Shown in pieces: positions 1 through 4,453 of a stretch of 9,153 nucleotides of DNA. Source of the stretch: Nostoc cf. edaphicum LEGE 07299. Its GTDB lineage: Bacteria; Cyanobacteriota; Cyanobacteriia; Cyanobacteriales; Nostocaceae. Under the pieces are notes generated by a model. It worked only from the letters and a program-made list of their open reading frames with translations. It was not told the DNA's origin and searched no databases. How positions within the stretch are numbered: position 1 is the first letter of the stretch; each line of letters opens with the position of its first letter. Made by a program: the position numbers and the translations under genes. The stretch spans positions 1-9,153 of the forward strand of contig NZ_JADEXF010000074.1 in the NCBI RefSeq assembly GCF_015207245.1, written 5' to 3'.

Positions 1-1
1 G

Positions 2-1234
2 AACTACGAGATGATATTGTTGGGCTTGGCGATTGGATCGGGAATTGGTGCGATCGTTGCCTACAAAGTCCAAATGACCGAAATGCCCCAAATGGTGGGT
101 TTACTCAACGGTTTGGGCGGTGCGGCTTCTGCATTAGTAGCCGTTGCCGAATTCTGGCGGTTATTAGATAGTTCTCAGCCGATACCCCTAGATGTCAACA
201 TTTCCATGCTGTTGGATGTGTTAATCGGTGGTGTTACCTTCACCGGTAGTTTTTTAGCCTTTGCCAAATTGCAAGGTTTAATTAGCGGTTCTCCGATTAC
301 ATTTCCATTCCAGCAACCATTTAACCTCTTGCTTCTGGGTGCTTATATAGTAGGTAGTGCCTACTTAATCATCACACCAGATAGCTTACCCATATTCTTG
401 GGAGTGGTTGGCGTTTCATTGGTGCTGGGTGTGATGTTCGTCATTCCCATCGGTGGCGGCGATATGCCAGTAGTAATCTCGCTGTTGAACTCGTTGTCAG
501 GTGTGGCGGCGGCGGCGGCTGGATTCGTGGTGATGAACAATATGTTAATCATCGCTGGTGCTTTGGTAGGAGCATCTGGCTTAATCCTCACCGAGATTAT
601 GTGTAAGGCGATGAACCGCTCCTTATTTAGTGTGCTGTTCAGCGCTTTTGGTACAGGTTCTAGTTCTGGTGGTGGTGCTGCTAGTGGTGGTGCAACCGAT
701 CAAAGCGTCCGCAGCATCGATCCTGAAGAAGGGGCGATGATGTTGGGTTATGCCCGTTCTGTGGTAATTGTGCCCGGTTATGGTATGGCAGTTGCCCAAG
801 CGCAACATAGCGTTCGGGAATTGTCAGATCAGTTAGAAAAAATGGGTGTTGATGTCAAGTATGCCATTCACCCCGTTGCTGGGAGAATGCCGGGGCACAT
901 GAATGTGTTATTGGCGGAGGCAAATGTGCCTTATACCCAGTTGTACGACATGGATGATATTAATCCCCAGTTTGATCAAGCGGATGTGGCTTTAATAATT
1001 GGGGCAAATGATGTGGTAAATCCGGCGGCGCGGAGTGATAAAAATAGCCCGATTTATGGTATGCCGATTTTGGAAGTAGATCGGGCGAAGCAGACGATTG
1101 TAATTAAGCGCGGGATGAGTACGGGTTTTGCCGGTGTAGATAATGAGTTGTTCTACAAGGATAAAACTACGATGCTTTTTGGTAGTGCGAAGGATATGGT
1201 GGCAAAGTTGGTTTCGGAAGTGAAGCAACTTTAA
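2..1234 (+). CDS. pntB: NAD(P) transhydrogenase subunit beta, 3' part (5' end outside window)
   Basis: PntB is the membrane and NADP(H)-binding subunit of the proton-translocating transhydrogenase, which couples hydride transfer between NAD(H) and NADP(H) to proton movement across the membrane. The frame is open from base 2 (Asn-Tyr-Glu before the first Met at 11), so that Met is internal; 410 residues are visible and roughly 50-60 N-terminal residues are missing relative to the usual family length. The first ~210 residues are hydrophobic helices (domain II). A Gly/Ser/Ala-rich hinge follows at ~213-228 (counted from the Met at 11). Domain III follows, with the nucleotide-binding GYGMAVAQAQ at 256-265, then VAGRMPGHMN, GANDVVNPAA and KRGMSTGFAGVDN, all close to the family consensus. 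pntA is normally upstream and would lie outside the window. A strong terminator follows the stop. Identification is secure. Confidence 0.96.
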   Translation, partial: NYEMILLGLAIGSGIGAIVAYKVQMTEMPQMVGLLNGLGGAASALVAVAEFWRLLDSSQPIPLDVNISMLLDVLIGGVTFTGSFLAFAKLQGLISGSPITFPFQQPFNLLLLGAYIVGSAYLIITPDSLPIFLGVVGVSLVLGVMFVIPIGGGDMPVVISLLNSLSGVAAAAAGFVVMNNMLIIAGALVGASGLILTEIMCKAMNRSLFSVLFSAFGTGSSSGGGAASGGATDQSVRSIDPEEGAMMLGYARSVVIVPGYGMAVAQAQHSVRELSDQLEKMGVDVKYAIHPVAGRMPGHMNVLLAEANVPYTQLYDMDDINPQFDQADVALIIGANDVVNPAARSDKNSPIYGMPILEVDRAKQTIVIKRGMSTGFAGVDNELFYKDKTTMLFGSAKDMVAKLVSEVKQL

Positions 1235-1257
1235 CGAACCAACAATAATTTAGAGTT

Positions 1258-1300
1258 AGCTTGCCTTGGAGCTTGTAATGCTTCTAAGGCAAGCTTTTTT
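1258..1300 (+). terminator. Intrinsic terminator of pntB
   Basis: A perfect 10-bp stem (AGCTTGCCTT at 1258-1267 with AAGGCAAGCT at 1286-1295) is extended by an inner GGAGC/GCTTC stem containing one G-U pair, with loop TTGTAAT. The T of the stem end runs into a tract of six T (1295-1300). It starts 23 nt after the pntB stop and is oriented to end + strand transcription. Confidence 0.9.
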
Positions 1301-1375
1301 GGTAGCACTTAGGGGAGTATCAACAGTAGTTTTGCAATCTATAAATTTATGTTGCTTAAAGTACAAATAATTAAA

Positions 1376-1687
1376 TTAGTCGTCCACAAACGTATGAAGA
1401 ATTTTATTAGTTATTATGTTTCTACAATTTGTAATTTTTGGTACAAACGGAGCTTTCTCATCTATAAAAGATTTACATTCAACAAATATCCGTAGTGTGC
1501 AATTTCCCTTATCATTAATATCTTGGAAACATTCATTAGAGAGTAAAAATAAAAGTGATAATGATAGAAATGCGATACATATAGCTTTTAACATTAAATT
1601 TTTAACTTTAGTATCATTTAAATGAGATAAGTACAGAATAGAAAGAAAAGATATGAATATAAAAACAATGTTGAAGTCTGATAACAT
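1376..1687 (-). CDS. Small cysteine-containing membrane protein, unknown function
   Basis: I do not recognise this 103-residue protein. It has two strongly hydrophobic stretches (about residues 5-22 and 34-50), separated by a short Asn/Lys-containing turn. A polar tail of ~50 residues follows with four cysteines (53, 63, 71, 88); a fifth (37) is in the second membrane segment. The hydrophobic/polar segmentation is what argues for a real gene, because the DNA is AT-rich and open frames arise easily here. No Shine-Dalgarno sequence precedes the ATG, which is common in cyanobacteria. The gene stands alone, converging with pntB and downstream of a palindrome at 1773-1797. An overlapping plus-strand frame (1416-1625) is less protein-like. 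It may be a lineage-specific gene or a chance ORF. Confidence 0.42.
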   Translation of the reverse strand: MLSDFNIVFIFISFLSILYLSHLNDTKVKNLMLKAICIAFLSLSLLFLLSNECFQDINDKGNCTLRIFVECKSFIDEKAPFVPKITNCRNIITNKILHTFVDD

Positions 1688-1772
1688 ATAAAATTTGTCA
1701 AACTGCTCACTTACCGCTACGAGATTACTTGTCTTTTTTCCTCTTTGTCCTCTGTACTTGTACGGATTGTCT

Positions 1773-1797
1773 ATAAAAAAGGCAATACCTTTTTTAT
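1773..1797. terminator. A/T-rich perfect palindrome, possible bidirectional terminator
   Basis: ATAAAAAAGG, loop CAATA, then CCTTTTTTAT: a perfect 10-bp stem. An A run on one arm and a T run on the other give a terminator-like shape on either strand. Only two G-C pairs support the stem, so termination strength is doubtful. It lies between the vapC 3' end and the start of the 103-residue membrane gene, where it could insulate the latter from read-through. Confidence 0.4.
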
Positions 1798-1851
1798 GAG
1801 ATGCTATGTGAATGGTAAGCTAACCTAACGCCCTTCCAAATTTTTTAAGAA

Positions 1852-2047
1852 GCGATCACCTGCAAAACTCCACCATACGATCGCCCCTCTTCATCCTCTG
1901 TGTTCTCTGTGTCTCTGTGGTTCGTTAAAAAGAGCGATCGCTAAATCTCTACAGTGCGATCGCTCTCTTCTTCCTCTCTCTGTGTACTCTGCACCTCTAT
2001 GGTTCGTTAAAAGAGCGATCGCCAAATCTCCACAGTGCGATCGCTCT
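1852..2047. repeat. Tandem repeat, ~81-82 bp unit, about 2.4 copies, with HIP1 sites
   Basis: Units begin at 1852 (82 bp, diverged), 1934 (81 bp) and 2015 (33 bp, partial). Each starts with GCGATCGC or a variant (GCGATCAC at 1852), continues with a short AAATCTCYACAGT-like spacer and a second HIP1 (variant in unit 1), then a pyrimidine-rich block (TCCTCTGTG, CTCTGTG and similar) and GGTTCGTTAAAA. The HIP1 pairs flanking the short spacer form 11-bp inverted repeats (1931-1941 with 1956-1966; 2012-2022 with 2037-2047). Related single units occur at 3104-3214 and 4197-4441. This is a dispersed cyanobacterial intergenic repeat; it has no CRISPR architecture. Confidence 0.85.
2009..2047 (-). terminator. 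Repeat-derived hairpin, probable terminator of the vapBC operon
   Basis: Read on the minus strand, an 11-bp perfect stem AGAGCGATCGC / GCGATCGCTCT with a 14-nt loop begins 10 nt after the vapC stop and runs straight into TTTTAACG. The T tract is short (the last T of the stem plus three). A second copy of the same hairpin (1931-1966) follows 46 nt further on with a slightly longer T run, so the two could act in series. Confidence 0.5.
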
Positions 2048-2057
2048 AGCAATATAA

Positions 2058-2507
2058 TTAAGATTGTGGTGTAATACTGCGTGGATCAACAACTACAATT
2101 TCAGAAAAACGTTTAAAATCATCAATATTAAATGTAAGTAGATGTGTAATCTGGTGTGTTATCATCGCTGCAACTAAACGTGCATCATGCACCTGTTTTC
2201 CCATGACTTGGTATTTAATAATTAGAGATTCCCATTCACCAAAAATAGCAGGTATATCAAGGTGTAGTATAAATATCTTCTTAAGTTTATCAGTTTCTTC
2301 TACTGCTTGAGCCGTGGATAAACCTAAACCATTACTATTAATTGGTCTTGTAGCAACAGCCCAAAACTCAATGAGATTCTGTGGAATTATATATAATAGT
2401 TCCCCTTGTCTCTTAAGTATCAATATGGCTCTTTGAGTATCAAAGTGCATTGAGCTATTCTTCTGCACCAAACGCAGCAAAATATTAGTATCCACCAAAT
2501 AGCTCAT
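2058..2507 (-). CDS. vapC: PIN-domain ribonuclease toxin (VapC type)
   Basis: VapC toxins are Mg2+-dependent PIN-fold RNases that cut RNA (often tRNA or rRNA) when not held by their antitoxin. This 149-residue protein has the usual length and all acidic PIN positions: Asp6 in LVDTNILLRL, Glu47 in NLIEFWAV, Asp108 in VHDARLVAAM, and Asp129/Asp130 in TFNIDDF. It therefore looks catalytically intact. The start ATG overlaps the stop of the upstream antitoxin gene as ATGA, indicating translational coupling; it is the last gene of a three-gene minus-strand operon starting at 3053. The stop lies 10 nt from a repeat-derived hairpin. Toxin class is clear; the cellular target cannot be read from sequence. 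Confidence 0.9.
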   Translation of the reverse strand: MSYLVDTNILLRLVQKNSSMHFDTQRAILILKRQGELLYIIPQNLIEFWAVATRPINSNGLGLSTAQAVEETDKLKKIFILHLDIPAIFGEWESLIIKYQVMGKQVHDARLVAAMITHQITHLLTFNIDDFKRFSEIVVVDPRSITPQS

Positions 2508-2782
2508 AACATTTCATCTTCTCTGGTGTAAATATTCTCTCGACTAATCGCTGCGTCTGAAAGTGGTGGCGCTAAAGAAAAAGCAGGACTATTTATTAAA
2601 TCTGTTAATATAGCTTCCCATTCTTGCTGAGTTGATACTTGATAAAAAAAACTTTCTTCATGGCTCATTAAACTGTTTTCAATGAGAGATGCAAGATAAG
2701 CTTCTACCGATAAACCTTGTGCAGCAGCTTCAGCAATGAGACGAGCCTCTATTTCTGGTTTCAATTGTAGCTGTATGGTCAT
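2504..2782 (-). CDS. vapB: VapB-like antitoxin
   Basis: This 92-residue protein is the likely partner of the PIN toxin. Its N-terminus, MTIQLQLKPEIEARLIAEAA followed by QGLSVEAYLASLIE, matches a ribbon-helix-helix antitoxin pattern (short beta strand, then two helices) that would bind operator DNA as a dimer. The C-terminal half is acidic and aromatic and probably wraps the toxin. The start at 2782 is preferred over an in-frame ATG at 2821 because AGGAG lies 7 nt upstream, the antitoxin pattern begins exactly here, and the longer form would overlap the upstream gene. The AGGAG overlaps the stop codon of the 86-residue gene (10-nt gap), and its own stop overlaps the vapC start by 4 nt, so all three genes are coupled. 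Confidence 0.85.
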   Translation of the reverse strand: MTIQLQLKPEIEARLIAEAAAQGLSVEAYLASLIENSLMSHEESFFYQVSTQQEWEAILTDLINSPAFSLAPPLSDAAISRENIYTREDEML

Positions 2783-2792
2783 TTGTTGTCTC

Positions 2793-3053
2793 CTAATTCT
2801 CTGAGTTGTAGAAGTCTTCATCTGGATAATGGCAAAAGTTTTCTCCCTCTAAGTCAGAGAATATATCTAATTCACTACCAGGTGCATAATCTGCAATAGC
2901 TGTCACTGCCGCTAGTGTTAATTGGCGTTTTTGCTCATCTTTGGTAAGTGAGTGTTTTTCTTGAAGAACTAATTGCAGCGCTGACTCAGCTACCTTCAGG
3001 CGATCGCTTATGCTCAGGTTTGGGAGTGCTTGGAGAATTTCTTTAGTTTCCAT
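2793..3053 (-). CDS. Antitoxin-like small protein, first gene of vapBC operon
   Basis: This 86-residue protein begins METKEILQALPNLSISDRLK and ends in an acidic tail (DLEGENF...PDEDFY). The layout, a short helical 'LPxLxxxDRLKxAEsaLqL' head, a QLxLAAxxAxADY middle and an acidic DGE/EGE-F-like end, resembles small cyanobacterial proteins that usually precede a PemK/MazF-type toxin; that resemblance is from memory. No such toxin is here: it is followed directly by a vapB-like and a vapC gene. It is either an orphan antitoxin captured by the vapBC operon or a third component of it. A promoter-like TATAAT and a palindrome lie 26-46 nt upstream. A HIP1 octamer (3000-3007) lies within the coding sequence. 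Confidence 0.78.
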   Translation of the reverse strand: METKEILQALPNLSISDRLKVAESALQLVLQEKHSLTKDEQKRQLTLAAVTAIADYAPGSELDIFSDLEGENFCHYPDEDFYNSEN

Positions 3054-3078
3054 ATTAATTCATAGAGCAACTTATATT

Positions 3079-3099
3079 ACTAGTGCTAGTGAAATTATA
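3079..3099 (-). promoter_or_regulatory. Candidate promoter -10 and operator palindrome of the vapBC operon
   Basis: On the minus strand a perfect TATAAT (3094-3099) is followed after 3 nt by the palindrome ACTAG-CA-CTAGT (3079-3090), where transcription would begin, and the first ATG is 40 nt from the hexamer. A palindrome over the start site is the expected place for autorepression by an antitoxin dimer. No good -35 hexamer is present; the region upstream is a repeat unit. Confidence 0.4.
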
Positions 3100-3103
3100 A
3101 TAA

Positions 3104-3214
3104 GCGATCGCCTGAAAAATCTCCACAATGCGTAGGCAAAGCCCGCCAAAGGTATCGCTCTCTTCTTCCTCTGTGTACTCTGCGTCTCTGTGGTTCGTTA
3201 AAAATAGCGATCGC
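3104..3214. repeat. Dispersed HIP1-containing repeat unit with nested 29-nt element
   Basis: A single unit of the family seen at 1852-2047: HIP1 (3104-3111), a CTGAAAAATCTCCACAAT spacer, then the 29-nt form GCG-[21 nt]-ATCGC (3130-3158) exactly where other copies have plain GCGATCGC, then the CTCTTCTTCCTCTGTG block, GGTTCGTTAAAAA and a closing HIP1 (3207-3214). It lies between two toxin-antitoxin units and ends 12 nt from the stop of the second PIN gene. Confidence 0.8.
3130..3158. repeat. 29-nt small dispersed repeat inside HIP1
   Basis: GCG, then TAGGCAAAGCCCGCCAAAGGT, whose GGC..GCC parts can pair, then ATCGC. Removing the internal 21 nt leaves GCGATCGC, as in the sister repeat unit at 1956-1963. 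It matches the elements at 5631-5659 and 8117-8145 (the latter reversed) in length and in TAGGC/AGCCCG/GTAGAT-like core. Confidence 0.75.
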
Positions 3215-3226
3215 GCACTTCACATT

Positions 3227-3643
3227 CTAAATTTCTTGCCATTCTCTAGCATCAATAAAAATAGATAGATGTTTTTCGTTGCTTGTGGCAATAATAACCT
3301 CATGCCCATAATTAGCAACTAAAATAGATTGAGACGCCAAAATTACATCACCATCTAAAGCTTTATTATCTGCTGTCGATTTACCTTGATTTCTGACTTG
3401 TGCCCATAACTCTGCTACTTTCAACATCACTTCTGTTGTAATAGGAAGATAGATAATTTCTGACTTTAGTTGATTAAGTTTTCTAATTCCTGATAATTTA
3501 TTTGCCCTTAATAATTCCCGTCTAATTTCATAATCTATAATTTCTGGTAAAATTACTCCATATCCTCTTTCAAATAGCGTATAAAACCATTCTTGATATT
3601 GCACAGCTAGAGGCGTTGCTTTTGGATTAGTAATTAATCCCAC
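3227..3643 (-). CDS. PIN-domain protein, probably an inactivated or start-defective toxin
   Basis: The 138 residues from a GTG codon match a cyanobacterial PIN family: GLITNPKATP, LPEIIDYEIRRELLRA (Glu34, Asp37, Glu39), LPITTEVMLKVAELWAQ, ADNKALDGDVILASQ (Asp97, Asp99) and IIATSNEKHLS. Homology continues upstream in frame as KVIILNSAPV, where the first PIN strand normally reads like IILDSGPLG, so the first catalytic Asp is Asn here. Between the antitoxin stop (3683-3685) and GTG 3643 there are 13 sense codons but no ATG, GTG or TTG. Initiation would need ATT at 3662-3664, or the GTG, which would remove the first strand altogether. The preceding antitoxin-like gene is in the same reading frame, separated by this single TAA. 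I read it as a toxin that has lost activity. Sequencing error or use of a rare start are alternatives. Confidence 0.75.
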   Translation of the reverse strand: MGLITNPKATPLAVQYQEWFYTLFERGYGVILPEIIDYEIRRELLRANKLSGIRKLNQLKSEIIYLPITTEVMLKVAELWAQVRNQGKSTADNKALDGDVILASQSILVANYGHEVIIATSNEKHLSIFIDAREWQEI

Positions 3644-3682
3644 AGGTGCAGAATTTAAGATAATAACCTTACTTATCCTGTT

Positions 3683-4009
3683 TTAAATAGAAATACCTTT
3701 CATAGATTCAATAATTTCTAAGGTTTCTTGTTGTTCTTGTTCTTCATCTAACTCATTCCATGACTCAAATATTTTTTTGATGTTTGTTTTCCTTTCTTGT
3801 TGTTTGACAGCATCACTCTGATTAATTTCATGAATAGCATCTTCCCAGTTATTTAATGATGTCTGTTTCATTGTCACACTTTGACGAAATAGACGGACAA
3901 TTTGTAGTAATTCTGGTACATATTCTTCTGGAATTTGTTGAATTTCTAATAATAGTTCAGTGCGGGGTGTAATTGATGATTTTGGTGTGAGCGATTGATT
4001 ATTGTTCAT
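3683..4009 (-). CDS. Antitoxin-like protein paired with PIN gene
   Basis: This is a 108-residue, helix-rich, charged protein. TELLLEIQQIPEEYVPELLQIVRLFRQ (about residues 17-43) resembles the N-terminal segment of small cyanobacterial antitoxins of the 'LLxEIxxIPexxlxelLdfv' type; the tail NELDEEQEQQETLEIIESMK is strongly acidic, as in toxin-wrapping C-termini. It has no obvious enzymatic motif. It directly precedes a PIN gene in the same frame with 39 nt between stop and the first usable GTG, the usual antitoxin-toxin order. The first ATG is used; no Shine-Dalgarno sequence is seen. A promoter-like TATAAT with flanking repeats lies about 70 nt upstream. Antitoxin function is inferred from neighbourhood and composition. 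Confidence 0.75.
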   Translation of the reverse strand: MNNNQSLTPKSSITPRTELLLEIQQIPEEYVPELLQIVRLFRQSVTMKQTSLNNWEDAIHEINQSDAVKQQERKTNIKKIFESWNELDEEQEQQETLEIIESMKGISI

Positions 4010-4058
4010 AAATAACTTGCAAGTAGATAATTTAAAAACACGAGTAGATATTAATCAG

Positions 4059-4091
4059 TTTTAGCGCTGGTAGTCATATTATATTTTAGCG
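4059..4091 (-). promoter_or_regulatory. Candidate -10 box flanked by direct repeats
   Basis: On the minus strand CGCTAAAA occurs twice (4084-4091 and 4059-4066, 25 nt apart), the first directly abutting a perfect TATAAT (4078-4083). The following ATG is at 4009. Direct repeats either side of the start region could be an antitoxin operator. No -35 match is visible. Confidence 0.3.
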
Positions 4092-4196
4092 TGAATAGCT
4101 ATTTTAGTTTACTGAGAACGTCCCGATGCTTACATGGTATTGAACTGATCAAGAATCGGTTCCTAATCGAGTGCGCCTATTGCGTAAGATAAAAAA

Positions 4197-4441
4197 GCGA
4201 TCGCTAACTTTTATTGAAATGCTTAGAGGAAAGCGCACCGCAGGCATCGCCCTCTTCTTCCTTCCTCTGCGTTCTCTGCGCCTCTGTGGTTCGTTAAAAA
4301 GAGCGATCACCTGTTGTCTCCTTATCTCCTTATAACCAGGACTACGCAACCAAGCTGCGATCGCTCTCTTCATCCTCTGTGTCCTCTGCGCCTGGAGTGA
4401 TTCGTTAAAAAAGGCGTAGCCTCTCGTAGAGAAGGCATCGC
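4197..4441. repeat. Repeat cluster: two dispersed units with two nested HIP1 insertions
   Basis: Two further copies of the pyrimidine-rich/GGTTCGTTAAAA unit. The first runs from HIP1 at 4197-4204, through GCT-[22 nt]-ATCGC at 4221-4250 and the TCCTCTGCG...TTCGTTAAAAA block, to GCGATCAC (4303-4310). The second runs from HIP1 at 4357-4364, through a diverged block (GGAGTGATTCGTT), to GCG-[20 nt]-ATCGC at 4414-4441. Orientation is the same as at 1852-2047 and 3104-3214. Confidence 0.8.
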
Positions 4442-4442
4442 C
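4407..4442 (-). terminator. Intrinsic terminator of the multi-GAF kinase, built from repeats
   Basis: On the minus strand, 11 nt after the kinase stop, GGCG...GCCTTCTC-TAC-GAGAGGC...CGCC folds into a G+C-rich hairpin (two mismatches and one bulge) followed immediately by six T. The hairpin is the nested 28-nt element; the T run belongs to the neighbouring TTCGTTAAAAAA repeat read in reverse. The combination makes a convincing terminator. Confidence 0.68.
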
Positions 4443-4453
4443 TGATTGCTTTC

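Larger units (their letters stand above)
1688..2057. other. Gene-free spacer with palindrome and tandem repeats
   Basis: No credible coding frame is present in these 370 bases. The first half is AT-rich and contains the 1773-1797 palindrome. The second half is filled by the HIP1-containing tandem repeat annotated separately, which runs to within 10 nt of the vapC stop. Confidence 0.7.
4010..4453. other. Gene-free spacer: promoter region and repeat cluster
   Basis: These 444 bases hold no credible gene. The first ~100 nt are AT-rich and carry the candidate promoter for the antitoxin-like gene at 3683-4009. From 4197 on, the sequence is dispersed repeat DNA. A long open frame across the repeats (4149-4373, minus) encodes only low-complexity Arg/Glu-rich repeat translation. 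Confidence 0.75.

Noticed and set aside
506..520. GCG triplet run in pntB
   Set aside because: It encodes an alanine stretch in a membrane helix; ordinary coding content.
361..1228. Three minus-strand open frames (361-591, 623-808, 992-1228) opposite pntB
   Set aside because: They lie fully antisense to a well-conserved gene, and their translations look like reverse-frame products (Thr/Pro/Ile-rich), with no family resemblance.
1416..1625. Plus-strand 69-residue frame overlapping the 103-residue membrane gene
   Set aside because: It has no coherent domain or membrane pattern; the minus-strand frame is longer and better segmented.
2504..2821. 105-residue version of the VapB-like antitoxin starting at 2821
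   Set aside because: It would overlap the upstream gene, adds a basic tail not typical of the family, and ignores the good AGGAG before the ATG at 2782.
4149..4373. 74-residue minus-strand frame
   Set aside because: Most of it is translation of the dispersed repeat (Arg/Glu-rich NEPQRRRERRGRKK segment) with no support as a gene.
1852..4441. CRISPR array
   Set aside because: Repeat copies are imperfect, long and irregularly spaced across genes, and share their intervening sequence; there are no unique uniform spacers.
1852..4441. Insertion sequence or transposon
   Set aside because: No transposase frame or long terminal inverted repeats flank the toxin-antitoxin island; only short dispersed repeats are seen.
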